Shown here piece after piece: positions 12,430 to 24,103 of a DNA stretch of 64,000 nt. A program made the translations under genes and the position numbers. The notes under the pieces were generated by a model. That model worked only from the letters and a program-made list of their open reading frames with translations. It did no database searches and was not told the DNA's origin. Source of the DNA: Bemisia tabaci. Lineage: Eukaryota > Arthropoda > Insecta > Hemiptera > Aleyrodidae. How positions within the stretch are numbered: the first letter of the stretch is position 1; every line of letters begins with the position of its first letter. The stretch is taken from positions 24,565,372-24,629,371 of the forward strand of contig NC_092797.1 of assembly GCF_918797505.1 (NCBI RefSeq), in the 5' to 3' direction.

Positions 12430-12770
12430 TATTAATCCCCGGTCGTCGGAACTCAACGACCATTTTATCCCACAATGACCTTAATTTGAGCAGCTCTGCA
12501 GAGTATCTAGGATTCGTTCGATCGCTTTTAGATATCATTATTTATAATCCGAAATATTTTCCAAGTTGGTCAGCGAAGACCCGAAAAAGTCTGGAAATGC
12601 CAACTTTAAAGTTCCAAGATATCTCGAATGATACTCCTGAGGACAAGTTAGTGGTTTGGATAAAAAGATCCCGTCAAAAAAATTGTAGCCCTTGAAATAA
12701 GACCTTTCAAACGCTCAACTCATGGATGAAGCTTTTTTGATAAATTGTTTTAAGTCAGTAAAAACTATGA
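12430..12770. other. Spacer before the tRNA remnant
   Basis: No supported gene. The A-run just left of the tRNA (about 12760-12764) is its likely Pol III terminator, read on the minus strand. Confidence 0.4.
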
Positions 12771-13357
12771 GGCACCGGCGAGATTCGAACTCACGATCTC
12801 CTGTTTACTAGACAGGCGCTTTAACCCTTTGAGGCCTACGCACGAGTTAACTCGTGTAGCGCATACCGCACGCCCGGGCCTACGCACGAGTTATCTCGTG
12901 TTGCGACCGCCGGCCAGAGATTCCCCTCTAGCTCACTCTGTAATCGGTGTATCAAGTCATGTAGCATATGCATTCTGTCGGGAAGGATGTGATCTACAAC
13001 TGTAGACTACTGCCGATAGAGTGCGGTGCCATCCGGAGAAACCGCATCAAGGTAACCTCTCAGTTGCCGTGCTTGATTTGCCGTGATGTAAACAATCCGA
13101 TTTTCGTTTTTCTACCGGCGTCTTTGTTCGATGTTAGTGAAGTAAAAGTGTTTGATTAAAAGATTTAATGAGATTGTTTGTCATAAAATGGATAAACGAC
13201 GGCTAAGTGTGCAATCTATTGCCGAAATAATTACCCAGATTGAGTCCATGAAAACATCTAAATTTGCGCGCTGCCGGGAAAAAAACCTAGGCCGGGGTCG
13301 CGGGCGGCCGCGCGAAAACCTAGGGCTCAAAGGGTTAACCAACTAAGCCACGGCGCC
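12771..13357 (-). pseudogene. tRNA-Thr(AGU) gene disrupted by a transposon
   Basis: If the insertion at 12825-13334 and one TTAA copy are set aside, the minus strand gives a 73-nt cloverleaf: 19 nt at 13357-13339 joined to 54 nt at 12824-12771. Seen in it: acceptor GGCGCCG pairing with CGGTGCC (one G-U), D stem GCTT/AAGC, anticodon stem CCTGT/ACAGG with loop CTAGTAA (anticodon AGT), and T stem GTGAG/CTCGC around TTCGAAT. A TTTTT run about 6 nt past the 3' end on the minus strand is a good Pol III terminator. These features argue for a former functional gene and not a SINE. The insertion lies in the D loop, inside the A-box promoter region, so transcription and folding should both be lost. Excision of the element could restore it exactly. 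Confidence 0.87.
12825..13334. mobile_element. piggyBac-type element in tRNA-Thr
   Basis: The 510-bp insertion is bounded by TTAA on both sides (12821-12824 and 13335-13338). It has inverted ends CCCTTTGAGGCCTACG and CCCTTTGAGCCCTAGG (14 of 16 match). TTAA target duplications with ends starting CCC are the classic piggyBac signature. The left subterminal region holds two near-identical GCCTACGCACGAGTTA(A/T)C blocks at about 12833 and 12880, themselves short palindromes (ACGAGTTAACTCGT). The right subterminal region is very GC-rich, with AAAACCTAGG repeats. Two short plus-strand frames (12968-13159 and 13188-13346) are far too small for a transposase of several hundred residues. The second could be a leftover N-terminus, but I cannot show it. 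It is a non-autonomous derivative. Confidence 0.88.
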
Positions 13358-15650
13358 TTACATTGACTCTAGGTCTTCTCATTATCCAAAATTTCTTCCG
13401 AATATTCAAAATCCTTCGCTCAGAGTATTTCCTCGAAGAAAAACTAAAATACCGCTATAGACTTATGACCCTCTTGCCTAGCAGACGGTATAAAGTGTTT
13501 ACATTACATGCAGGGGAAGTGAGGACATTAGGTCTCACCGAGAAAATATAGAAATGGCAAGGACGATTCCAAGTGGGAGCGAATCTTTGATTTTTATCAC
13601 CTCCTGCAACTTTTACCAACTTTATTATTCTAAAGGTCCAAGTTGAAGGATTTTTCAACACGGAGAAAAAAAGTTCGGGGATCTGCGCCGACCGGTTCGG
13701 TAGGCCCGACTTCGGCGTGAGGAACTGAATATTCGGGGGCGTATGCGGGCGTGTTCGGCATAACACACCGTGGTCCCAAATTGGCCTTTGTCTGCTGATC
13801 TGAGCATTTTTCGTTCTCCGTCCCGAAGTTTTTCGTTTTGCCGACTGGGTATTCGTATCAAGCGACCGAAGATTTTAGCAGACAGGGAACGACGCTAGCG
13901 CTCTCTGTCTCTGAACGCAGGAATTTGATGACTCCGCAAACCAGTGCGCGAAGCGCGACGTGCATCGTTCCGTTCGGAACAAAACTACGTAGTGCGTACG
14001 ATCCGAAGATTGCGAGATGTGAGTTTACGAATTCCTCTTATCGTACACTTAAAACACACACGAAAGCATATTCTTATCCATTTCTAACTTTTGCAAGTAA
14101 AAGCCGTCCGCTTGAATGCCTTGATCCAGCTCGGCTGGACTTCAGAAAGTGCGTATCATTTGTTGTTTTCTCTCAATTGTAGAATTCAAAGTGACAATTG
14201 TTTCTCAAGTGACTCATTAATCATACATTTAACTTCGAATATCGACTTAGAAATCAGCTCATAGCTTCTCTCAGTGCCGGAACTCAATTGTTTTTTCTCT
14301 TATCGACCTAACCTACAAAATCGTTTCGCTTATCCGCTTATAATCTAGGAAAGGAACTAAGATCAAATTGTAGAAGACAGGTTTGAAGTTTAATTACTTT
14401 ACGAGACTTAGGTATGCCAGAGGGAAAGTTCATTGCCCATTAGCACATTTCAAAATGTTTATACTCAACTTTAAATTTCTGACCAGAGACGGTCATCTCT
14501 ACTCTCATCTCATGTACCTTACTTTTGTCCAAAAATGACTCGGTTTTCTCTGTATAGCTTAGTCCTAGTCACCCTCAAGTATGTGGAAAAGTTCACAAAG
14601 TTGAATTTGTGTTTCCAATTTGCTGAAAGGTTATCATTGACCGTGATTTATTTTATTTTAACTTATTCTTTCGTCTCCTGCGAAACATCAAAGCCTGCAT
14701 CGTTCATTATTATAGTTTCCAGCTCTTTACTGTAATTAAATTGCGAAACTATAATTTGATCATTAGCAGAATATCCTTCGATGTACACTTTCAACCCATA
14801 GAACTCGTAGCGCAGACTACGGAGCTACAGTGATTGGCACGGATGAGAAGTCTGTAAGTAAATTTATGCACTACCTTAACATGGCCCCATTATCAGTTGC
14901 AGTGTTAATATTATGTCTAGATTTCATGGAAACGGTTACAGCTTCATGTTTGTCTCCCTGCATGCTTTGTTTTGATTTGGCTATTATTAAGGAGTCAAGA
15001 GTAGAGAATTGGAAGTCTGCGGGAGAATTGATCCATTTATTTCCAACATTATCAGTACCTATAGCCAAGTTTTACATTTGTAGAGAATGATGCGGTGTAG
15101 GAAAGCTTGAGTCCTCCTTTCCTCTGATTTCTTTCAATTGTAGATATGATTTTAAATTTATTATGTTTGTGTAAGGGAGTGTACATATTTTATTTATTGG
15201 TGATAACAAATGGTTCCTGATGCTGGGCACTTTCAATTTAATTATATACTTAGTAGACCTTTCGTACCTAATATTATCTATTTGCTATCTACCTAACTTA
15301 TGTTCTTGTTTGTACCTTGCTAAGTGCAGTGATTGTTATCATTTAAAAAAATGCCTTGAAATTGAGCATAAGATATTATCTGGTGTGAACTTTGGGAACT
15401 GATAACGGTATAATTTGCGTTTATAATTTGAGTATGTATTCTATCCTCGTTCCTTTCCTTGCTATCTGATCTGAGGTTTTTTTTTTTTTAATTTTCATCA
15501 TTTTTTCATGTTCCATAGAGAGAGTAAAATGAAGTAAAATAATAGAATAAAATAAAATAACGAACAAATCCATGTAAATTAGATATATCCTGGTTGTCCA
15601 CAGTTCAATTCGAAGATTAATGCAAGTTTTTCACCCTTCCACCCAAGCGT
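13358..15650. other. Intergenic, mostly featureless
   Basis: No supported gene. Apart from the element end at 13659, the stretch 13690-14000 is rich in CpG and TTCGG words. The rest is AT-rich, with short unrecognised frames and a T-run at about 15478-15489. Confidence 0.45.
13659..13835. repeat. CACGGAG-family element, left end and partial body
   Basis: It starts CACGGAGAAAAAAAGTTCGG like the elements at 400 and 16870, and is followed by several TTCGG words. A CTCCGTCCCGAAGTTTTTCG motif near 13817 may be the degraded right end. The right boundary is uncertain. Confidence 0.5.
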
Positions 15651-15721
15651 CCGGCATAGCTCAGTAGGTAGGGTCTTCGATTAGTGTTAGGTAGGTTCTA
15701 GGTTCGATCCCCGATGTAGGC
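15651..15721 (+). ncRNA. tRNA-like sequence (degenerate tRNA or SINE head)
   Basis: TAGCTCAGTAGGTAGGG resembles a Pol III A box, and GGTTCGATCCC, about 38 bp downstream, is an excellent B box. The acceptor ends do not pair well and the T stem is poor, so this is not an intact tRNA. What follows (about 15722-15770) is unique sequence ending in long T-runs. It could be the head of a tRNA-derived SINE or a decayed tRNA pseudogene. No second copy in the window would settle it. Confidence 0.4.
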
Positions 15722-15909
15722 AAAAATTTCTACCCATCAAATCGTTGTTCAGGCGTTGTAATACCCTTCTATTTTTTTTTATTTTTTTTTTTAATTTATT
15801 TGTGGGGGGTTGGGTAAAAGGCCCCCTCCCCTGGCTAAGAGCAATAAGAGCCCCCCTGAATTTAATGCAACATTGATAAGATCCACTAGGCTTCGATTCA
15901 TGCATCCAA

Positions 15910-16124
15910 GAATTTCGGTTAGGTGTACAGAAGCCTTCGGCACGATGAGCCGAAGTTCGGTTCCCCGGACCGAGAACTTCGTGCTGACAACCGAAAAATT
16001 TCGGCTCGTTCTACCGAAGAACTGGAGTTCAGTGAACTGCTATAATTGGTGTTCCATATGAACCAATCGTAGCGGCACAGGCAACCGAAGTTCGGTAGCT
16101 GACGCCGAACTTTTTTTCTCCGTG
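15910..16124. mobile_element. TTCGG-rich hairpin element ending CTCCGTG
   Basis: The right end GCCGAACTTTTTTTCTCCGT, then G, matches the CACGGAG family. The body alternates CCGAA and TTCGG words (for example ACCGAGAACTTCG, CCGAAAAATTTCGG), so it folds strongly. The left end is degraded and placed only approximately. It has no coding capacity. Confidence 0.6.
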
Positions 16125-16335
16125 AAGCACAAGGCGCAAATTGCGGTCTAAAAACTGATAAATATTTCGATTTAAGTAAAATCCACGCCAATACAAACAA
16201 AGAAAACCTCATTATCTGCATTTTTCAATAATCTGCTACATCCTTTGCCATTTTGTTTAGCCTCAAAGCTCTTTAACGTTTGAAGTGGCTGATCCATAAC
16301 AGTGGCCATACCCTTTCTGTGGAGCACGTAAAAAA

Positions 16336-16511
16336 GAGGTAGGGGTTGTCGGATGATACGAGCATTTCCAATTACTTGTGGTAGTACCCTAATAAATCAG
16401 ATTACCAGCGCAAATATTGCAGTACTACCCCAATTTAAGTATCGGTACCAGCACAATTAATTGGAAATGCCCATACCATCCAACAACCCGAATAGTACCA
16501 AGATTTCAGGG
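16336..16511. mobile_element. TTGTTGGATGATATG MITE, copy 3
   Basis: GGGGTTGTCGGATGATACGA and GCATTTCCAATTACTTGTGG at the left pair with CCAATTAATTGGAAATG-type complements and CCATACCATCCAACAACCC at the right. It is the best-preserved inverted-repeat copy of the family also seen at 7895 and 8513. Confidence 0.7.
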
Positions 16512-16548
16512 CACAGCCCCTGAGATTTTTTTCCCGCGAGGTACCATA

Positions 16549-16801
16549 CTGCCGTGCTAAGGAAAAACGCCGCATGAACCTTCATGCGTTGCCAAATTAA
16601 TTTTGGTAAAATACAAATATTTAGGAAAACTTGTGAAAAATTTCCGTCCAATATTTCTGAGAATTTCCTTCGCAGTGTGATCTACAGTATCAGAAAATTT
16701 CAAGTAGAAATATTCATTTTTTGTCTCATAACATAATATTTTAAGAGAGGAAATTTGACAACTCTTGGATGTTCATACGGTGTTTTTCCTTTCCACTGTA
16801 G
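16549..16801. mobile_element. CTAAGG-family MITE, copy at 16.5 kb
   Basis: The left end reads CTGCCGTGCTAAGGAAAAAC. The right end reads TTCATACGGTGTTTTTCCTT, then TCCACTGTAG, an imperfect complement. TA precedes the left end and follows the right end, fitting a TA target duplication. It is 253 bp and non-coding. This copy has the clearest left terminus of the family. Confidence 0.85.
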
Positions 16802-16869
16802 TATACCAAATAGCAGCCCAAAAAACGGTAGTGTGTAAAAAATGGATCCACGTGTCTTAACTCGGTCCA

Positions 16870-17233
16870 CACGGAGAAAAAAACCTCGTGCGCGGGACCC
16901 GAAGTTTAGGTCATATGGATCTCTGAAGTTTTCGGATTGAGCATCTAAACACTTTAGGTCTAGCTGTTGAGGTTCGGATCACACATCTGAAACTCCAGTT
17001 CTTACATCCGAAGTACTTCAGATGTGAGAACCGAAGTTTTTCGGATGTGAGAACCGAACCGAAGTTCTTCGGATGTGAAAATCGAAGTACTTCAGACGTA
17101 AGAACTGAAGTTTCAGGTGTGTGATCCAAACCTCAGCAACTGGACCTTAAGTGTTCGAATGCTCAGTCCGAAAACTTCAGAGATCCATATGACCTAAACT
17201 TCGGGTCCCACACACGAAGTTTTTTTCTCCGTG
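16870..17233. mobile_element. Hairpin MITE, CACGGAG family, copy 2
   Basis: The 364-bp element runs from CACGGAGAAAAAAACCTCGT to ACGAAGTTTTTTTCTCCGTG. Its halves are reverse complements: GGGACCCGAAGTTTAGGTCA and CATATGGATCTCTGAAGTTT at the left recur complementarily at the right end. It is the longer sister of the 400-729 element, with extra ACATCCGAAGTACTTC-type units in the loop region. The flanks do not show the TA seen at copy 1. Confidence 0.85.
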
Positions 17234-18827
17234 CATGAAGGACTTTTACACCTGAGGGAAAAGCCAACCACCGCTTGGTTGAAATCCCACAGAATACCAG
17301 AAAAATTACCAGGAGTCGCATTGCATTCCTCCGCGCAGTGCATTGCAACGGTTGATGCGCCGCGGTGAGGACCCGCGGTCGCAGGCACACACCACACGGA
17401 CACCGACATCGGCAAAGCCTCGTCGTGCCGCGCCGTAGCAGCGTGTCGCAATGTCGCAGAAATCAGAAAACGCGAGGCGGAGATAAAAGAGGCGCTGAAC
17501 AAGATAAGATTTTCACGCGAGTGTGTTCGGTTAATGGACCTGGCAACTAGTTATTCGCGCTTACACGGGATGCGAGGCCGCTCCGATGTTCCTGCATAAA
17601 GTGCACCGGGCCCACATTTCGCTGCCCATCCTTGCGCCACCGTAACGTAACAACCGTAACCGCCGCGATCGCTCTTTTAGATGAGCCCTGGAGTCGACGC
17701 GACTCCAACCTTTCCGGAGCTCAATTGGTGATGCAGTTACGCGTGGTTGAGTTAGCGGAGCGACGCTTTGTGTGCCTTTTTGGACGCGGTCAGATGCCCG
17801 CTAAGGTGCTCGCTTGATGTTCTCATTGATGCTTGCTCTGACAGCGAAAAGCACGATCGGTTCAAGTCGTTGCTGCTCCTTTACTTCTCCTCTCGATGGT
17901 TTCTCTGACGCCTTTAACACATTGCGTGAAGCCCCCTTGACCAGTAGTTTGGACAACCTTAAGGGGACTGCACGGAAAAGAAAGTATGATCATTTCGACG
18001 ATTATTCTGGCCGATTTTGGCGAAAATCAGAAGTTTGGTTGCATCAACTACAGCAACTTTGAAAGTGTTGACTGAACCATACCTATGACTGGCCCCAAAA
18101 TTAACCAGGAATGTAATCTTTGAAACTAGCTTATTTGTTCCGCTTGCGAGCATACACAATATGTCACTAGGACTTGACATTTCATGGCAAGTTTTCATGT
18201 AGCAACTTTCACCTTGGACGCCGAGAATGTGAATGAAACAATTATTTTTCCGTTTCCTGATTTAGTTAGTTGTAGTATTTGCAATCATGGTTTTTGTACT
18301 TGTTTGACTTTTCCTTTCGCTTCAAAAATATCACTTCATAAAGTACCACATATCTTGTGTTGCCAAGATTTTAAAACTTTGCCTCTTTTTTTCACCTTGG
18401 CCTAAAATTCGCTTAGTCCTTGCAAAATATGCAGAAAAATTTATGTAGAAAATTATCAAATTTTACGTTAAAAGAAATAAATGGGGGCAAACCCTTTAAA
18501 TCAACTATAAGAACACTTGAAAAACTGCACGGAACGGGCTCAGCAAGGTTAAATTTTATTTATGCTTCCAATTTCGCATTGGCTAATCAAACGAACGTAG
18601 CACATTGATGAAAAAAAACAGCATTGCATATTTCATTTTATGCGGACTCACGAGAGATTTTTGTGTGAAATATCTTACCAATAATGTACCCAATGAACTG
18701 AAAATTTTGAGCGATCTATTTTTCCTTTCTTTTACTGCTGTTTTTTCGCCAATAATCGCACGAATGATGTCGAATGCATTTTCAGAAAAATGAGACGAGC
18801 CACAATAACGATCCCGTTTTTATTTCA

Positions 18828-18850
18828 GCACGAAATGCGTTATTTCGTGC
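18828..18850. repeat. Perfect short hairpin
   Basis: GCACGAAAT, a 5-nt loop, then ATTTCGTGC: a perfect 9-bp stem standing alone in AT-rich sequence. Function unknown; it may be chance. Confidence 0.5.
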
Positions 18851-19366
18851 AATCCAAAAGCGTGACCTTTCCTCAAGAGCCATTTCAGCCCTGGGCAATG
18901 CGAATCCGACAAAGTGCTAATGTATGTCCAAAAGATAATATCATTTTCCACGCTGCGCTACCCAAGTAGAGTTAACATCATTTTCTGTAGGTGTTTTTTG
19001 TGCTAGCAGAGCAAAGCGATTAAGCTTTACAAGTAGCCTGTTCGGGTGAGGGGCTTCCGGGTTTCAACTGTGGAGACGGGAAATTGGGGGAGGGGGGTAA
19101 ACGAACGGTGAAAGGGATCCCTGGCTCGGCTCATCAAGAACGCCTTAGAGATGGGGGGCCAGCGGAAGATTAGGCGACTTTGAGACCCTTTCTACTGACC
19201 CTCGCCCGTGGAGCCTATAGACCCGGACCCTGAGACAATTCCAGATCATGGGATCCGGAACCCTCGCCTCTAAGCCTGCATATCCCTGTATCGAAAGGGT
19301 CGTTTGGCGAGCGGTTACGAAGCTGTGAAAGTGTTATGTGCTGGTCCGGTCGTATTAGCACGCAAA

Positions 19367-19448
19367 ATTGCCAGATCGTGCAATTAATGTAGATATTTTA
19401 CATCTGTTTAAATGGGTCAAATTGCTGAAACAGCACCATCTGGCAACT
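19367..19448. repeat. Small inverted repeat (TTGCCAGAT ends)
   Basis: TTGCCAGATCGTGC at the left pairs imperfectly with GCACCATCTGGCAA at the right across about 80 bp. This could be a very short MITE. No duplication was identified. Confidence 0.45.
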
Positions 19449-21159
19449 ATGTGAGCACCCCTCCCGCCCTGTAGCTCACGCCCCCGTTGGATGTCAGTTC
19501 GTGCTCAACGAATCCCTTCAATTCCGTCGAATGCAACAATATAGACATTATTTTGATGTTTCGGGGAGAATGGTTGTCGAGTGAAGCGGTCTCTCTAAGT
19601 CGAAGATTGAAATATTATCAATCTATTTTTTGCGTTTTATTAAAACCTTAGAGGAAGCTTTGAAGAATTTACAAATGTTATTCCTATGTGCTGTTGTGCC
19701 TTTGGCGTTAAATTTCAGACCGCGATGAAAAGCAGTAGAGAATCTGGACGCAAATTTCTTATTGCTCCATCTGAGAGTGCTGAAAGAGCTGATTTTGCAC
19801 TATTTTTTATTATTTTTTTTTTGATATGGGAAATAGCATCAAAATAGATTTAAATTCGCAGCTCCAATTAGCTTTTTCATAGAAGCTCATTCAATTTTCA
19901 GAGCCTAAAGTTGTCGGATTTTGATGCAACCTTACGCCCATTGTTGATACGAAAATGCGTTCAACTTCTCGTAATTTTGTTACTAAAACATGGGAGAGTT
20001 TTCCGTCGAAGTCTCAAAATCCTATTTTTCGACCCAACTCGACCGAGACCTCAAAATAATTTTATCAACGAGAACCAGGATCCTCGTTGTCCGCAGGTTC
20101 CGAAGATCGGATTCTGTAAGTTTTTTGATACATGGAATCGCCGAAAAATAGCGCCTTTTTATATTGAACGTTTAAGGTTGTTCTTTTGGCAACTGGGCTC
20201 TTGTTTCGGTGTTTGGCGCTCCCTCTCTCGCATGTCCAGTATCATATTCCCGGGATTACCTTTTCAATTATTTTCTTTCCCCCTCGCGTGACCATTTTCC
20301 GCGCGGCTTCAAATGGCGTGGAACTCCCTTTGAATTTAAATCGTTGTATTTTTAAGACGTTCGCTGTTTTGTCCGGCTCATATCTGAAATTAAGTCGATT
20401 TATATGCATTAATGCGCGCTTTTGCCTCCGTATTTAGTTGGTACTCAGCAGCGTGCACAGCTATGCACTTAAGCTCCGTCCAATGCCGTACCCTAAACGA
20501 TTTATTGATATCCTTCTTCCTGTAAACGAATACGAATACATTTATGTAAAATGCGTAAGAATGCAGCGTGCAAGATGAAAAGGAATCTTATTAGATAAGT
20601 TCAGAGACACATATATTTTTTGTTGTATTTTTCGTTGAAGAGATCAGTTATTTTAATATTTTTCACTCTGGTAAACTCTGATGCTTTCCTTTTTGGAAAC
20701 GTTGAACCAGAGATTTCATTTTTGTGTCTCATTATTCGGATTTGAAGTTCTTCATTGTCATCAGCCACTTGTAATTTTTCAACCTGAAATAGGAAATTAA
20801 GAACACAATTTTCGTTGTGAACATCTCCTCCAGTCCAATTCTCTATTTTTTACAATTTTTCGAGTCGATTGGCTCTAATGAAAATTAATAATTACTTATC
20901 TGGATCAACCGTAAAGTATACAAATCTTTAATCCAATTGTAATCACAATTCGCAAGGTTTAAAAGCACTTAAAGATTAATGAAGCGAATGAATTTCAGCT
21001 ATAATATGTAGAATTGAATTTTGGCTCTGATATCGCTAAATATCACCTAATTGCAATTTCAATCACTGTAAAAAGTAAAAAAGTAATTAAAAAATAAAAA
21101 CTGAAAAACTTGTCTATTTAAACTCAATGTCGGTCTTATCAGAAAAGTCAAAAGTTCGT

Positions 21160-21187
21160 ATACCAAATGGTTTTTTTTCTCCGTGAA
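21160..21187. repeat. Orphan CTCCGTG element end
   Basis: A GGTTTTTTTTCTCCGTGAA stretch matches the right terminus of the CACGGAG family. No matching left end was recognised upstream. Confidence 0.4.
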
Positions 21188-22507
21188 TCTATGGGATTTT
21201 TTCGCGTTCGGAGTAAGATTGGAACGAAAGAGACTCGCGTTTTGGAAATAGCTCGGTTCCCTGAAACGGAGAATTCGGATCCGCTTCGATGCATTTCCAC
21301 AGAATATCTAGCGAGACAGAAACACCCAACTGTACGCAGAGGTTATAACGATCTGTTTTCATGTCAAGTGAGAGTAATTGGATTTCAGGTCGAATGGATG
21401 ACTGGGAATTTTCGAGAGGTCTGGGAAAATAATAAAATATTCACCATGTTTATTGACTCGACTTTCTGGTTTTATTTGAGGATGGAGAGTTTCATCCCCA
21501 ACGCGCGCCTGCATCCGGAGGAGACGCAACCAATGCTGCTCGTTGCAGGGCTCCGCGATCGCCAAACTTCACAGAAACACCAGCATTTTCTAGAATTCGT
21601 ATTTTAAAAGTATCCGTGGGGAGACTAAATAACTGTAACCTAATAAAACCACACATGCGCGCAGAGTATGGCTTGGTTTTGTGAGTTTCTTTTCTTTTTT
21701 TCATTTTTTTTCTTTTTAGCCCACGCGTCGTTTTTTTTGGAGTGTCAGTATCGTCAACTCTCAGGGCTAAAGTTTATGGGTACGTACACTAAAATATATG
21801 TTACATTGCATTGGTATGTAAAATTAGACCCATATTATCATTAAAGCCAATCACTTGGAATCAGCTCTAATCTCGGCATGCCGATGCCTCCCTCAATTTT
21901 AGTATTTTGGAATTGGTGGGGGGGGGGGGTTTCTTCCAGAACTTACAGTACATAATTATACGGTGAATAAATACCCCCGATTGAAACTTTCAACAAGCGC
22001 AAGCAAATGAAAAACGTATAAAATAGCGAGACATATCAATTAAGCTAAGACGAAGAAATATTCATATGAAAAAAAGAAAACGGATCCAATGTAAGTAAAT
22101 AACAAGAATTAAAACTCTCCGTCGTGTGATTTTGCTCTTGTTGCATCTTATTTGAAATTTGTTTTGGCCTTATATATTTTGAAAAAAACATATAAACTGG
22201 AGTGTATCTTGTGTATCACTTATATGTATTTACTTGTTCGATGGTGGTGTTCTTTGAGAGTTGAGGCATCAGTGTTGCTCACCACGCTTGCCTCGCTCCA
22301 TGCGTATTGAATTCCTGCCAGCGTAACGCGAGGATCGTCCCTCGGGAATTCAGCGGAAGGCATGGATGACGCTTGGTTCCTCGTAAAATTTCAAGTTCGA
22401 CACGATTCACGTCATGTCTTGGAATTGAAATCAATTTCAGTCTCGCGTGAAGATCCTGAAAAATGGCAGCAGGTACGAATTCCTATCTCGGGATCGAGAA
22501 GATACCC

Positions 22508-22803
22508 AAAATGATAGTTGATAACATTTCGGAGGGAAAACAAGTGCTTCAAGGAAAACTTGATTGAAAAACTTAAATCAGGTAAAATGGAGGAAATCCA
22601 GCATTTTTTCCTGGTAGCTGAGTTGGTAAAATGTCTCGAGGTTTCAAGGTCGAGTAAAATGATTGTTGATAACATTTCGGGGGGAAAACAACTGTTTCAA
22701 GGAAAACTTGATCGGAAAACTTAAATTAGTTAAAATGGAGGAAATCCAGCATTTTTTCCAGGTAGCTAAGTTGGTGAAATGTCTTGAGGTTTCAAGGTCG
22801 AGT
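22508..22803. repeat. 148-bp tandem duplication
   Basis: Two adjacent units start with AAAATGATAGTTGATAAC (22508) and AAAATGATTGTTGATAAC (22656), and both end GTTTCAAGGTCGAGT. Unit identity is roughly 90 percent. Each unit contains GGTAGCT(G/A)AGTTGGT, which resembles a tRNA A box, but no B box or cloverleaf goes with it. Confidence 0.85.
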
Positions 22804-24103
22804 ATAAACACCACGGAAGAAGGAAATTGAATATTAAATGTTTGTATTTTCTCAAATTTTTATATTTTCCCATATTTCTGGTGCACGGAAAAGTTTTAAA
22901 TTACTTTAGACCCTTTTAATTTAAATTGTTTAACTATTCCATTCCGTTATTAGTAATGAATGATGAAGTCTCCTTTATACTTAAGATAGGCAAAAGCGGG
23001 CACTTAGGAGCCGTAATATCGGTATCTGTTTATCAAAGCTTCTTTAAGTGGCATATCTTTATCACATTGACCCTTTAATGTTGAGCCTGACTCGGAAGTT
23101 TCGGCTGTCTATCACGGTTACTTTAGGATATTTCGGGAAACATTTCCTATCATTTTTTTTCAATTTTAAACTGCTGCATTCTCTTGGTATAAGTGATTCT
23201 ATAAACTTAAAAAAATCGTAAAAAGTTGTTTCGCCATCATTGTTTGGTTCAATCTTTATTTTATTGCGCTTAAACCATCACGTTTTTAGGACTAGCATGT
23301 AAAATCATAATTAATCAACTCTCAAAATCCTCTGTATTCGCGTTTCCAAGTTGAACGTCTAAACACCAATATAGCTGACAGAGTCGTTGAACTCTCAAAC
23401 TCCTCTGTATTCGCGTCTCCAAGTTGAACGTCTGAACACCAATATAGGCGACAGAGTCGTTGAACGAGGGAAACATCGGAAAATGTTCTGGAGCAACTCG
23501 TAAATCGTAAAGTCACCTCTAACTGAAGAGGAGCCCCTAATTGTTGTCCCTGTTTTTTACGATACGGATAAATCTTCAAGCTCGGGAGAGTCCCCTTAAA
23601 GTTTAAAAAGTAACCTTAACGCTGGAAGCAGGATTCTCTGGAGAAGGGTTGGAGAAAGGAAGGAAGAGGGAAAAATAGGTAAAAAGAAGCTGTAAAGGAC
23701 ATCTGCTCCTCCAGTCCCGTATATCTGCGGGCTCGGGGTCCGAAGTGCAAGTGGTGCAAACAAATGGATTTAAGCTCTGTCCGTCCACCAACCGTCAGAT
23801 ACAGACAAAACGGAAGACGTGGCCTCACGGACTCTTCCCGGTCCTGTATTTTCCACTGACACTAACTGTTTTTCTCCCTTCCTTCCCCCCCCCATCAATA
23901 TCAGATTTCCTTGCTAGCTTACAACTTTTTCTCCATTTAATTCCCTTAATGCGCTTGGAAAACCCTAAATAATCGGAAAAAAGATAGAGTTACAGATAAT
24001 CCTGATCATCAAGATGATGGTAGTCCGATTTTCACAATCAGTTGAACAATTTTCATATTTTAGAGGATATTTTTAAATTCCAGCAACCGGAAATCTCAGT
24101 CTA
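22804..24103. other. Intergenic with small tandem repeat
   Basis: No supported gene. It contains the 73-bp duplication listed separately. Frames at 23603-23972 show nothing recognisable. Confidence 0.45.
23317..23464. repeat. 73-bp tandem duplication
   Basis: Two units carry AACTCTCAAA(A/C)TCCTCTGT, ATTCGCGT(T/C)TCCAAGTTG and CAGAGTCGTTGAAC. The word TCTGTATTCG starts at 23331 and 23404. Only a few differences separate the units. Confidence 0.85.

Larger units (their letters stand above)
17234..22507. other. Intergenic, 5 kb largely featureless
   Basis: No supported gene. 17300-17800 is CpG-rich, with overlapping short frames on both strands but no recognisable domain. The longest frame here (21167-21607, 146 codons) starts inside a repeat end and matches nothing I know. 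Small inverted repeats are listed separately. Confidence 0.45.

Noticed and set aside
13188..13346. Possible piggyBac transposase N-terminus
   Set aside because: It is only about 52 codons long, runs into the flanking TTAA, and I could not match it to a known transposase, so it is mentioned but not called as a gene.
21167..21607. 146-codon plus-strand frame, longest in the window
   Set aside because: It starts inside the CTCCGTG end of a repeat, has no recognisable motif and no supporting splice or promoter context.
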